Shown here: piece by piece, positions 46,680 through 58,373 of the stretch
How the letters are laid out: the number at the start of each line of letters is the position of its first letter
Numbering within the stretch: the stretch's first letter is position 1
Assembly (NCBI RefSeq): GCF_019578655.1
Contig: NC_063257.1
Span: 17,112,001 to 17,176,000, forward strand
Source: Ricinus communis
Lineage: Eukaryota > Streptophyta > Magnoliopsida > Malpighiales > Euphorbiaceae
Reading direction: 5' to 3'
DNA: 64,000 nucleotides
The notes under the pieces: model-generated
The model's input: only the letters and a program-made list of their open reading frames with translations
What the model was told of the DNA's origin: nothing
Database searches by the model: none
Position numbers and translations under genes: made by a program

Positions 46680-48104
46680 TGATATGCGTAGAATACACAT
46701 ATCTAAATAGGGATTTTAAGGCAGAATTTATGTACATTTGGATGTGAATTGGTCCCAACACTCACCCTATGCATTTGTTTGTGTACTTTAGGTCCAAAAG
46801 AAGTCAAAGAGTGATAAAGGGAAGAATTGGACGTCAAAGTTGCCGAAACAAGTCGAGTTTGCACATCCCTAATCTGAACATGGCCATGTTGGTTTCAACA
46901 AGCGTGTTCCAACACGATACACCAACACGGCCGTGTTGGTGCATCGGTATCAAAAGCAGAAGTTTTAGAAACACGGCCACGAGAGGTAACACGGGCATCA
47001 ACACCGGCCGTGTGGGAACCTGACCACCAACGGCCGTGTTGGCGGCAGCGGGGAATTAGTTAAAAGAAAGAAGAGAGGAAAGAAAAAAGAGAGAGCGGGG
47101 GAGAACGTCCCAAACCCTAATTTTTCTCTCCCTAAGGGTTTTCTGAGCTGAAACCAAGGGAAAAGGAGACTTGGATCAAGGTTTCAATCGGATTCCCTTT
47201 AAAGATTGAAGATTGGGCGAGGTTCGTTGATTGGTTTTCAAATCGAGCAAGAGGAACAAGAATCGATTCAATTCGAGCAAGAGGAATTGGGGCTGTTTAC
47301 TCTCATCCAAGGGTGTAATCGGGTTTTCTCTACCTTTACTCATTGTTGTAATTGAATTCTTGTAGGTTTTGATAATGAATATGTTTAGCTGGATTGATTA
47401 AATCCATTGGGATTTCTTTACTATGTTGGCTTAATGTTATATTGTTGGATTGTTTGGGTTAGTTCTGTATTCTTCTTGCTTTCAGTATTAATCAGATAAT
47501 GCATTGTTCATGAGACGTTGTGAATTGTTTGTTTAGATTGCTTTGTGTGATTGAGAAGTCCATTTGGCAATTGGAATCTTGAATAGCAAGAACTGGTTAA
47601 TAATCGCTTAGAGATAAGGATAATTAACTAGTCAGATTAAGATTTAATAAAGCTTAATAGAGGCGGATTAAAGCTTAATGCTAATTTGAGAATCAATCGT
47701 TAGAAAAAGATTCCAACTTTAGGTTATTAGATTTAGGAATCCGGTTATCTCGAGAGAGAAACCAAATTCGGTTAAGAATTCATCCACGGGTAACATAATT
47801 AGACTCACCAATCCTTTATCTGTTATTTGATTGCCCACTAGTTTAGGTTCCCTTTGGCTTTGCTTTCTTGTCTTGGTTATTTTAGTTATCAATTACTCTT
47901 GCATCTTCGTTAGAATTTAGCTTATAGCTATTAGTTAGTTTATAAATTATTCATCACTAATTTTAGGTTAATAGAACAAAGAACAAATGAGTAACTCTAG
48001 GCTTTCACTTTCCCGAGGAATACGACCTTGATACTCGCTATTAGTGCTAGACTGCATCGATTGGTACACTGCCTTAGATTGTAGCTAACACAAGTAGCCT
48101 ATCA
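46680..48104 (+). repeat. LTR shared by elements D and E
   Basis: 1425 bp, TGATATGC to CCTATCA. It has a polypurine tract on its left side and a primer site on its right side, so it serves as 3' LTR of D and 5' LTR of E. Its palindrome cluster (about 46875-47045) is shorter than in 42585-42775 through several small deletions. Confidence 0.9.
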
Positions 48105-48110
48105 AGTTTT

Positions 48111-48127
48111 TGGCGCTGTTGCTGGAG
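48111..48127 (+). other. Element E primer binding site (tRNA-Asp)
   Basis: TGGCGCTGTTGCTGGAG. All three mismatches to the tRNA-Asp complement are C-to-T or G-to-A changes. Confidence 0.85.
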
Positions 48128-48249
48128 ACTTTTTGTGTGAACTAATCTAGCCATTTTTATTTTCTTTGTCTTTTCATTTTTTATTTATTCTTTATTATTG
48201 TATTTATTCTTGTGTTCTTTGGTTACTGTTTTTCCATTTCAGGTAGTTT

Positions 48250-49700
48250 ATGACCAGGAGCTCTAATCCTACTACTGTCGACCCTCTTGCTAAACCAGAG
48301 TGATCCCTCCATTTGTTGAGGAAGCGTATGTAAGAAGAAGAGGAGGCGCGGATAGAGTTTGAAGCCCTTGTGAATAAACTAGCAGGGATGGGAGACAACA
48401 ATCGGGTTGCGGATGAAGCCAGGACTATATACGAGTTTGCTAGACCTTCTCTTGAGGGGACACAGACGAGTATATTGCGACCATCTATAGCAGCCAACAA
48501 TTTTTTAAAATAAAGCCAAACGTGATACAAATGGTGTAGAATAGTGTACAATTTGGGGGACTGCCGAGCGAGGACCCAAACGCTCATATCGCCAACTTCT
48601 TGGAGATCTGCGACACCTTCAAGATAAATGGAACAACTGACGATGCCATTTGGCTGAGGCTGTTTCCTTTCTCTCTGAAGGACCAAGCGAAAAGATGGTT
48701 GCAGTCGCTCCCAGCCAACACTATTACGACATGGAGATGATTGGCTGAGAAATTTCTATACAAGTACTTTCCTCCAGCTAAGACTGCTAAATTAAGGAAT
48801 GACATTTCTTCTTTTGTGCAAATGGAAGACGAGAGCATGTATGATGCTTGGGAGAGGTACAAGGACTTAGATGCTGTCCACACCACGGTCTACCAGTCCG
48901 GATGCAAGTTCAGACATTTTATAGTGGTTTGAACCTTGCTACTAGACAAATGGTTGATGCAGCAGCAGGAGGGGCGCTGAACAGTAAGACGCCCGAGCAG
49001 GCTCAAAATTTAATAGAGGAGATGGCCATGAACAATTATTAGCGGTAGTCTTCTAGGAGCCGACCAATGAGGTAGGGAGTGGTCAATCATTTGGACTCCA
49101 CCGCATCCTTGGCAGCTCAAGTGGAGCTTCTGACCAAGAAGTTAGACCAGCTTCAGATGCCGGTTCATGCAGCCCAGATAAGTTGTGAGTTTTGTGGTGG
49201 CCCGCACTATAGTGCAAACTGTAATGCGGGAGGTATGTTTGCTTCAACTACTAATTCTTCATCTTCTATTATTTTCTGCTGATATTGAATAGGTAGACTA
49301 CATGGGTAATGCACCTAGACAGCAGAACAATCCATACAATAACAGATACAACCTCGGCTGGCGTAATCATCCAAATTTCGGATGGAGAAACAACAACGCC
49401 GGGGTCCACGAGGCTTCGAGAGCGCATCGGCCACCACCAGCGATGGCTGTACCATCACAGCTTCCTCCACCAGCCGAGAAGAAATCTAACTTGGAGGAAC
49501 TGATGATGAAGTTTGTCACGTTGACTGAGATGATGTTCCAGCAGACAGACAATGCTCTTAGAAATTAGCAGGCATCCATTTAGAATTTGAAGAGTCAGAT
49601 CAGGCAGATATCTAAGATGCTGTCTGAGAGGCCACAAGGATCACTCCCCAGCACAACAGAGTCAAACCCAAGGGAGCATTGCAAGGCTATCACCTTGTGA
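48250..49700 (+). pseudogene. Element E gag
   Basis: Starts at ATG 48250 (MTRSSNPTTVDPL), with an early stop. The capsid core [20 protein letters not shown] and [15 protein letters not shown] is readable near 48580-48735, followed by YDAWERYKDL. The nucleocapsid knuckle at 49184-49222 is C-x2-C-x3-H-x4-C with all ligands intact (CEFCGGPHYSANC), one residue shorter than the canonical CX2CX4HX4C. The tail has NNPYNNRYNLGWRNHPNFGW. Several stops and frameshifts. Confidence 0.85.
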
Positions 49701-49754
49701 TCAGGTAAGCAGTTATCTAGCTCTCTACCATTAGCCGATGGTGATGATGTTTCC

Positions 49755-50575
49755 ATGCAAGATAAGCCAACTAGGAAGGAGCCAGAGCTTGAGGCGATGG
49801 AAGAAGAGAAGGTGGAAGACATGCAAAAGAGCCTTGTGAGAGAGTACCAGCCACCAGTCCCCTACCCTGCTCGACTTAAGCAGGAGAAGGTTGATAAGCA
49901 GTTTGGTAATTTTCTTGACTTGTTTAAACAACTGCGTATTAACCTACCTTTTGTTGAAGCTATTTCACAGATGTCGAAGTATGCCAAGTTCTTAGAGGAA
50001 ATTTTGAGCAACAAAAGGAAGCTGGAGGATTTAGGACTAGTGACTCTGAATGAGGAGTGTTCAACTATTCTTTAGAACAAGTTGCCACTCACAAGGAGAG
50101 ATCCAAGGAGTTTTACTGTTCCCTGCATTATTAGCGATTTGTCTATTAGTGGTACATTAGCTGATTTAGGAGCTAGTATAAATTTAATGCCCACTAGTTT
50201 GTTTGATAAGTTAGGTTTGAGTGAACCTAAGCCCACTAGGATGAGCATTCAGTTAGCTGATAGGACTGTTAAGATTCCTAGGGTAATTATTGAAGATGTG
50301 CTTGCTAAGGTAGACAAGTTTATTTTTCCTGTGGATTTTGTAGTTATGGACATGGAAGGTGAGAGTAGTGTGCCTCTTGCAACATCTAGGATTGTTATAG
50401 ATGTTTGTGATGGAAAGCTTCAACTTAGGGTAGATTATGAGACCATTACCTTCGACCTAGCTACTACTATGAGACACTCTTTAGACCATGATGATGTTGT
50501 GTTTTCTATTGATATTCTGGATGATTTGATTGAATCTCATTTACAGGAAATATTGCTTGATGATCCCTTGTAGGT
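49755..50575 (+). pseudogene. Element E aspartic protease
   Basis: Two open stretches in the same region (49755-50075, 50082-50573). RLKQEKVDKQFGNFLDLFK precedes a retropepsin with intact ADLGASINLMP at about 50158-50192. A 21-bp in-frame deletion removes the conserved ILGRPFL motif between SSVPL and ATSRIVID, so folding of the active dimer is unlikely. Confidence 0.85.
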
Positions 50576-50741
50576 AGCTTTACAAGGAGAGAAGGAGGAG
50601 CTGTCCAACGAGCAAGTGTTGGAGCAGCTCACTAGTTTGTTGGCTATTGAGCCTAGCTGTTCTGCTGACCCTTTTCTTTCTCTTGAGAGGTCAGAAGTGT
50701 AGAAAGTAAACTCTTCTTTCGAGGACCCCCCAGCCTTAGAA

Positions 50742-51710
50742 TTGAAGGAGTTACCTAAGCACTTGAGCTATGGATTCTTGGATGAGGAAGAAAAGTTGCC
50801 AGTGATTATTGCAGCAGATTTGACACTTGAGGAGCGAGCAAAAACTCTAGATTCACTCAAGAGGTATAAGAAGGCCTTTGCCCACAAGATTGCTGATATT
50901 CCTAGGATCAACCCTAGTTTCTGTTCTCACAAGATTCTTATGGAGGATAGCTATAGACCGATGGTTCGACAGGCGGTGACAACTTGAACATGAAAGAAGT
51001 AGTGAAAAAGGAGTTAATTAAGCTCCTTGATGCAGGATTGATTTATCCTATTTCTAACAGTTCTTGGGTAAGCCCTGTGCAGGTTATGCCGAAGAAAGAA
51101 GGCATGATAGTAATTTGCAATGAGCAGGATGAGCTGATACCTACAGGGACGGTTATAGGATTCTAAGTTTGCATTGATTACAGGAGGCTTAATGATGCAA
51201 CTTGGAAGGATCACTTCCATCTTCCTTTCACTGATCAGATGTTAGAAAGATTGGCAGGACATATGTTTTACTATTTTCTTGATGGTTTTTCATGATATTT
51301 TCAGATCCCAATTGCACTTGAAGACCAAGAGAAGATGACTTTCACCTGCCCCTACGGGACCTTTGCTTATAGACGGATGCTTTTTGGTCCATGCAATGCG
51401 CCGGCTACGTTTCAGCCATATATGATGGCCACTTTTGATGATATGATTGAGGAGTCTATGGAGGTATTTATGGATGACTTTTCTGTTTTTGGTAATTTAT
51501 TTTCTCACTGTTTGGTAAATTTAGAACGCATGTTAGCTAGGTGCATTGAGGCTAACTTGGTGCTAAATTAGGAAAAGTGTCATTTTATGGTGAGAGAGGG
51601 AATTGTTCTAAAAGATTTCACATGCAGGGATGGAAGTTGATAGAGCTAAAATAGAAATAATATCTAAGCTACCACCCCATAGTTCTGTTAGGATTGTTAG
51701 GAGTTTCTTA
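50742..51710 (+). pseudogene. Element E reverse transcriptase
   Basis: Readable as LSYGFLDEEEKLPVIIAADLT, then KKELIKLLDAGLIYPIS, then CIDYRRLNDATWKDHFHLPF, TCPYGTFAYRRMLFGPCNAPA and the catalytic MDDFSVFG at about 51470-51493. Both active-site Asp residues are kept. It is broken by at least four stops or frameshifts, one of them VLN*EKCHF (CAG to TAG). Confidence 0.88.
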
Positions 51711-52104
51711 GGCCATGTTGGGTTCTACAGAAGATTTTTTTAGAAATTTCTCTAAGATTGCTAGGCCTCTTACTCAATTACTAGTTAAGGATGCACCTTT
51801 CGTTTTTTATGATGCATGTTTATCTTCTTTTGAGTTATTAAAGAAACTTTTGACCACAACCCCTATTATGGCTTCGCCTGATTGGGGGCTGCCCTTTGAA
51901 CTAATGTGCGATGTTAGTGACTATGTAATTGGAGCTGTGCTTGGACAGAGGTTTGATAAAAAGTTCCAACCCATTTACTATGCTAGCGAGACTTTGACAC
52001 GAGCCCAGGAACATTACACTACTGTAGAGAATGAGTTGTTGGACGTTGTTTATACCTTCGACAAATTCAGATCATACCTCGTCTTATCAAAGACCATCAT
52101 CTTC
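51711..52104 (+). pseudogene. Element E RNase H, 5' part (cut by F)
   Basis: An open stretch with FELMCDVSDYVIGAVLGQRF (catalytic Asp present), IYYASETLTRAQEHYTTVENE and YLVLSKTIIF, then the tcttc target duplication (52100-52104) and the start of F. The next codons, [10 protein letters not shown], are found at 59079. Confidence 0.88.
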
Positions 52105-53009
52105 TGATGCAACCAAGGATGCATCTAAGTCAACTAGCATGGATCCACTAGCCTATGGAGGACCAATGACACGAGCAAGGAGTAAAAAGTTCAAGCAAGC
52201 CTTAAATTCTTACTTGGAGCATGTTTTGAAGATGGCTAATGATGGTGCTTTTAATGAAGATAACAACGCCTTGAAGATAGTGACATTAATTGCTATTAAT
52301 GAAGCTTAAACTTCTGGTCATGGAACAAGGTCAAGGTCAAAGATCAGGGATCAAAGTCAACAGGTTTTCCTAGGGTTTCTAGAAGCATTGGGCCGCACAT
52401 TAGGGTTTCTAAAAGCATTGGGCCGCACATTAGGGTTTCTAGAAGCATTGGAGGTCTCACCTAACCCTAGGGCAGCCACCACTTATACTTAGAGAAGGAG
52501 GCAGCCACACATTAGAAGACTTTTAGGGTTTGATTCTTTATTGCTTATCTCTTAGTCCTTTTTAGGGTTAGAATCATTTCAAGAATCTATAAATAGAGCT
52601 ATGTATTTCAGCTAAAGCATATAAGATCAATATACATTTTTGAATGAAGTTTTATTTGAGTTGTTAACTCTTATTCCTTAAGGTGTTCCTTATTGAATTT
52701 CTTGAGATTAAATTAACTTGTTGGATTTAGTTTCACATCTACATGTTTGATCAATCAATTAACTTTTTATTAGTTTCTTGAGTTCTTTGAACATTCTTCA
52801 TCTATTTATAACTAAAGGGCTTAGTAGTTCTATTGCTAAGTTTGTTAGTTCCATAATCAATTGCAAACTTTCAAGTTAGATTTTGGGGCGACAAATTTGA
52901 ACTTATTGGTAAGGGTGCTTCCTCTTAAATAGGGAGAGCGTTTATCAGTTTGATTTTCTCACCATTACTTATCTTGGTGTTTGAACGTATCCGGTTCGAG
53001 TTCGTATCA
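52105..53009 (+). repeat. Element F 5' LTR
   Basis: TGATGCAACC to TTCGTATCA. It carries an orphan copy of the integrase tail (open to 52309), four TAGGGTTT words (52371, 52401, 52431, 52524; the first three at exact 30-bp spacing in a 30-bp tandem repeat), and TATA box TATAAATA at 52590-52597. Confidence 0.95.
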
Positions 53010-53011
53010 TT

Positions 53012-53023
53012 TGGTATCAGAGC
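53012..53023 (+). other. Element F primer binding site (tRNA-iMet)
   Basis: TGGTATCAGAGC, the complement of the initiator tRNA-Met 3' end, two bases after the LTR. Confidence 0.93.
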
Positions 53024-53641
53024 CAAACTTGTAAGTTGGTTCATTTTTTTCAATTAAAGAGTCTGTCTTCTATTTCATCTCAATTTTTGTTCGCATCATT
53101 ATAAAAAAAAGTATACTATTTTCATTGCTGCCCGCATACCAAGGCAGATTTTCAAAAAAGAAAAAGGAAGGAACGGAAAACTAACCCTAACCATTTGTGT
53201 TGGGTAGTTCTTGAAGAATTGACTCTTGATTGATTCATTCCGCAATTCCTTTTTATTAATTGGAGCTGTTCTTCATTCTTATAATTCTGATTTGGGTAAT
53301 TTTGTTTGTTTTCTCTTAAAAAGCTTTTCTTTTGGGTTAATTGAGTCTTGTTCGATTAGTTGTAAGCTTGTTTTGTTTACACGCTTATAATTTGTTTTAT
53401 TGATTCACGAGTGTTCTATTGAACTTCAGAATTAATAAACGTTAAGAGGTTGTGAAAAACTTATTCTTGTGATTACTAGAACAATTTGATTTAATTTCTA
53501 TAAGGAATTCAATTCTTTGTGAGTGAAACACGTGAGGGAGTGATCTTTTCTTGTTTTGCCTTTAACTATAAGAAGCCTCCAAAGTATAACACTTGATCAC
53601 GTCCTTTTTTTTGTTTTCTTTCCTAGTCTTTTGGTTTAAAC
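53024..53641 (+). other. Element F leader
   Basis: Non-coding 5' leader between the primer site and the gag ATG, T-rich, with no ORF of note. Confidence 0.7.
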
Positions 53642-54534
53642 ATGTCATCTGAACCATCATTGACTTTGGAAAATTTAGCTTATACATTGAGAGATGTAGT
53701 AAAACATATGATAAAACAATTTCAAAAACAAGATGACAAATTAACTAGGTTATTAAATGATATGCCTAAAACGTCTAAAGGGGATGGTTCTGATAATGAC
53801 CAAGAAAGTGAGTCTAAAGGGTCTAGACATAATCTCCAACCCAAAATTGACACTAATTTGGGTAGCATTAAGATGAAAATACCATCTTTTCATGGTAAGA
53901 GTGACCCTGAAGTTTATTTAGAGTGGGAAAAGAAGGTTGAAAGGGTTTTTGAATGTCATAAGTATAGTGAGTCTAAAAAGGTTAAACTTGCTATTGTTGA
54001 ATTTTGTGATTATGCTGCCATTTGGTGGGATCAATTGGTGAGTGGTCGTAGGCGTCATGGGGAACACGAAGTTGGTTCATAGGATGAGGTTAAACGCATT
54101 GTGCGTAAAAGGTTTGTGCCATCGCACTACCAAAGGGATTTGTACAACAAGTTACAAAATTTAGTACAAGGTAGTAAGAGTGTTGAGGAGTATTGGCAAT
54201 CTATGGAGATAACTATGATTGAGCCAATATAGATGAGGATAAGGAAGCCATAATGGCAAGATTTCTGCATGGTTTGAATTGTGATGTTGCTAACATAATT
54301 GAATTGCAGCATTATGTAGAGATGGAGGACATGTTGCACATGGCCATAAAGGTGGAAAAGCAATTAAAAATCAAGAGCAGAAGTGCTGCCCCTAGCTCAA
54401 AATGGAGTAACGCATGGAAAGGGAGCAACTAGCCCCCTAACAAGGGTCGTGAGGCATCAAAGGACATCAAGCCAGCCCCTAAATTTGATGTTAACACTAA
54501 ACCAACGACGCAAAGTGACCTCAAATCAAAGAAA
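53642..54534 (+). pseudogene. Element F gag
   Basis: ATG at 53642 (MSSEPSLTLENLAYTLRDVV). The capsid part has IKMKIPSFHGKSDPEVYLEWEKKVE and FCDYAAIWWDQL. Breaks: a stop at 54080-54082 where relatives have Trp (TGG to TAG), a frameshift near 54215, and a stop at 54430-54432. In the restored frame the downstream part includes MARFLHGL and IELQHYVEMEDMLHMAIKVE and leads directly to the zinc knuckle of the pol stretch, so gag and pol were one continuous frame. Confidence 0.9.
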
Positions 54535-57500
54535 GTGCAATGCTTCAAGTGTTTGGGGTATGGACATATATCTTCCCAATGTCCAAACAAGCGAACCATG
54601 GCAATTCGTGGTGGTGAAGTGGTCTTTGAGAGTGATGAAGAATCTGAACCAGGTGAGGAGGATTACCTAGACATGCCTGAGTTGGAAGAATGTGATGATG
54701 TGCAATTGGGTGAGGTTAGTAATGTACTTATAACTTTTAGAGCTCTTAATTTACAACCTATTGATGATGATGCTCAAAGGGAAAACATATTCCATACTAC
54801 ATGTAAAGTAAAAAACCATGATGCTAATTGTAGTTTAATCATTGATGGGGGTAGTTGTACTAATGTAGCCAGTGCTATGATGGTTGATAAACTTAGACTT
54901 CCAACTATTAAGCATCCTAAGCCATACACCTTGCAATGGCTTAATGATCAAAGTGGGATTAGAGTTACTAAGCAAGTACGGATTGCATTTAGTGTAAAGA
55001 AGTATAATGATGAGGTATTATGTGATGTTGTTCCTATGCAAGCATGTCATATGTTGCTAGGTAGACCATGGTTATATGATAGATCTATAATTCATAATGG
55101 TCGAACCAATGCATATTCTCTAATAATGGATGGAAACCCGTATGTTTTGGCACCATTAAGTCCTAAAGAAGTTTGTGAATTACAAAAAGTTGTAAAGGAC
55201 CGAATGGAAGCATATGAGAAAGAAAAAAGAAAGTGTGAGAGTGCACATGAAAAAGAAAAGGTGCACAAGCAAAAGGGGAGTTGTGTGGAAAATAATGAGG
55301 AGCGAGAGCAACGAGTGGTAAAAGGAGAGTTTAGCGAGGGTTTGCGCAAGAATGTGAGCAAAAGAACGAGTAAGGCGCAAGAAAAAGGGGAGGCAAGCGA
55401 GAAAAAAGTGAGTTTCTTAGTTAGAGAGCGAGACATGAGAAAGGCTTTGAGTGAAAACAGGCAAGTACTTGTACTTATGTACAAGGAGACTTTATTTAAC
55501 ACTAATAATCTTAACTCTTCTCTTCCTAGTGTGTTTATAAGTGTTTTGCAGGAATATGACGATGTATTTCCCGAGGAGTTACCTAGTGGGTTGCCACCAC
55601 TAAGGGGGATAGAGCACCAAATTGACTTTGTGCCGGGGTCATCCATTCCAAATAGACCAGCCTATAGAGTCAATCCCGAGGAGACCAAAGAGCTGCAACG
55701 CCAAGTTGAGGAACTACTAAGTAAAGGTTATGTTAGGGAAAGTCTTAGCCCATGTGTTGTTCCTATTTTGTTAGTCCCTAAGAAAGATGGGTCTTGGCGT
55801 ATGTGTGTTGATTGTCGTGCAATTAACAAGATTACCATTAAATATCGTCATCTTATTCCTAGGTTAGATGATATGTTAGATGAATTGCATGGAAGTGTTA
55901 TCTTTACTAAAATTGATTTGAGAAGTGGCTATCACCAAATTAGAATGAATATAGGTGATGAGTGGAAAACAACATTTAAAACTAAATTTGGTTTGTATGA
56001 GTGGTTGGTCATGCCTTTTGGCTTAACTAACGCACCAAGTACTTTTATGAGACTAATGAACCATGTTTTGCGTGCGTATATTGGTAAATTTGTGGTAGTA
56101 TACTTTGATGATATTCTGATTTATAGTAAGAGCTTTAGTGAGCATGTTGAACATGTTCGGATGGTGTTGATGGTTTTGCGTGAGAATTCTTTATATGCTA
56201 ACCTTGCTAAGTGTGATTTTTGCACAAACAAACTTGTGTTTCTTGGTTTTGTTATTAGTGAAAATGGAATTCAGGTCGATGAAGATAAGGTAAAAGCAAT
56301 TAAGGAGTGGCCAACACCAAAGAATGTTAGTGATGTGAGGAGCTTTCATGGGCTTGCAAGCTTCTATAGGAGGTTTGTCAAGGACTTCAGTACCCTTGCC
56401 GCACCACTTAAAGAGCTTGTAAAGAAGAACGTGAAGTTTCATTGGGGAGAACAATAAGAAAACACATTTAATATGCTAAAGGACAAACTTACTTCATCTC
56501 CCATTCTTTCACTTCCGGATTTTTCCAAAACTTTTGAATTTGATTGTGATGCTTCTGGTGTAGGTATTGGAGCTGTTTTAATGCAAGATGGGAAGCCAAT
56601 AGCCTATTTTAGTGAAAAGTTGAATGGAGCTAGCTTGAAGTATCCAACTTATGACAAGGAATTGTATGCTCTTGTGCGTGCACTCAATGTTTGGCAGCAT
56701 TATTTGCTACCTAAAGAGTTTGTGATTCACACGGATCATGAAGCATTAAAGCACTTGAAGGGACAGAACAAGTTGAATAAGCGCTATGCTAAATGGAGTG
56801 AATTCATTGAAGCATTTCCCTATGTCATTAAGTACAAGCAAGGTAAAGAAAATGTAGTTACTTAGATGCACTATCTAGAAGGTATGCTTTACTTGCTTCT
56901 CTAGAAACAAAATTGCTTGGTTTTGAGTATATCAAAGACTTGTATGTTGATGACCACGATTTTGGTTCTATTTTTTATGCTTGTGAACATGGTGCTATTG
57001 ATAAATTTTATAGACATGATGGATTTTTGTTCAAAGAAAAACGTCTATGCATTCCTATGTGTTCTATGCGTGAATTGCTTGTGAGAGAATCACATGAAGG
57101 TGGTTTGATAGGACACTTTGGTATTCAAAAGACTTTAGATGTTTTGCATGATCATTTCTATTGGCCTAAAATGAAATCTGATGTGAATAGATTATGTGCT
57201 AACTGTATTGTATGCAAGCAAGCTAAGTCTAAATCACAACCTAATGAGTTATACATGCCTTTGCCCATACCTAATTCTCCTTGGATTGACATATCTATGG
57301 ATTTTGTGCTTGGATTACCTAGGTCTAAGCATGGGCATGATAGTATTTTTGTTGTGGTGGATAGGTTTTCAAAGATGTCACACTTTATTGCATGTAGGAA
57401 AACCAATGATGCACAACATGGTGCTGAATTGTTCTTTAGAGAAATTGTACGTTTACACGGTATGCCTAGAACTATTGTCAGTGATAGGGACACCAAGTTT

Positions 57501-58373
57501 TTGAGCTATTTTTAGAAGACCTTATGGGGTAAATTGGGAACTAAATTACTTTTTTCTACTACATGTCATCCCCAAACAGATGGTCAAACTGAGGTAGTAA
57601 ATAGAACTTTGTCACAATTACTTAGGACCATAGTTAAACGAAACTTGAGAACATGGGAAGATTGTTTGCCGCATGTTGAATTTGCATATAATCGTAGTAT
57701 GCATTCTTCTACTCAATTTTGCCCATTTGAGATTGTTTATGGCTTTATTCCTTTCAGTCCTTTAGATTTGATTGCTTTACCTTTGAGTGAACAAGCGAAT
57801 TTAGATGGTGCAAAGAAGGCTGAATTTGTGTTGAAGTTGCATGAGCAAGTGCGTGCAAATTTGGAAAGACGCAATGAACAAATCACCAAACAACGCAATA
57901 AGGGCCGCGAAAGGATGGTATTTGAAGTTAGTGATTAGGTTTGGGTGCACTTCAGGAAGAATAGGTTTCCCAATCAAAGAAAATCAAAGTTGATGCCACG
58001 TGGTGATGGTCCATTTGAAGTAATAGAGCGCATCAAGGATAATGCATACAAAGTTGACTTACCTGGTGAGTATAATGTTAGTGCTACTTTTAATGTTGCT
58101 GATTTGTCTCTTTTTGATTTTGATGAAGGCGTTGATTTGAGGTCGAATCCTTTCAAAGAGGGGGGGAATGATGCAACCAAGGATGCATCTAAGTCAACTA
58201 GCATGGATCCACTAGCCAATGGAGGACCAATGACACGAGCAAGGAGTAAAAAGTTCAAGCAAGCCTTAAATTCTTACTTGGAGCATGTTTCGAAGATGGC
58301 TAATGATGGTGCTTTTAATGAAGATAACAACGCCTTGAAGATAGTGATATCAATTGCTATTAATGAAGCTTAA
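54535..58373 (+). pseudogene. Element F pol: knuckle, protease, RT, RNase H, integrase with C-terminal tail
   Basis: A 640-codon open stretch (54535-56457) has knuckle CFKCLGYGHISSQC, retropepsin motif IDGGSCTNVAS, LLGRPWLYD and RT with intact YFDDILIYSKS, through FHGLASFYRRFVKDF. A CAA-to-TAA stop (56455-56457) precedes RNase H (ECD-type [32 protein letters not shown]). A frameshift near 56866 leads to integrase: [21 protein letters not shown], catalytic Asp in [11 protein letters not shown] and VSDRDTKFL, and Glu in [12 protein letters not shown]. Stops at 57513 and 57936 replace Trp. The C-terminus reads NVSATFNVADLS, crosses the LTR boundary at 58169 and ends at 58373 after GPMTRARSKKFKQAL. 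Confidence 0.93.
58154..58168 (+). promoter_or_regulatory. Element F polypurine tract
   Basis: caaagagggggggaa immediately before the 3' LTR, inside the integrase frame (NPFKEGGN codons). Confidence 0.85.

Larger units (their letters stand above)
42390..48104 (+). mobile_element. Element D: deleted Athila-like element sharing its right LTR with E
   Basis: LTR (42390-43830), 2.85 kb internal region, LTR (46680-48104). The left flank acaag is the presumed target duplication. The internal region keeps a primer site, a Gag tail with knuckle, the extreme end of pol and both hairpin modules. The Gag core, protease, RT, RNase H, integrase and the post-pol ORF are gone. The right LTR is followed by another primer site and a second internal region (E), so D and E form a tandem LTR-internal-LTR-internal array. 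Confidence 0.85.

Noticed and set aside
52371..52531. TAGGGTTT words as interstitial telomere
   Set aside because: They are single telo-boxes at 30-bp spacing within a longer unit, not contiguous TTTAGGG repeats, and are present in both LTRs.
55092..55646. 184-codon open frame on the minus strand
   Set aside because: It lies opposite the F protease-RT linker; the plus-strand frame has clear retroviral motifs and the antisense frame is only its shadow.
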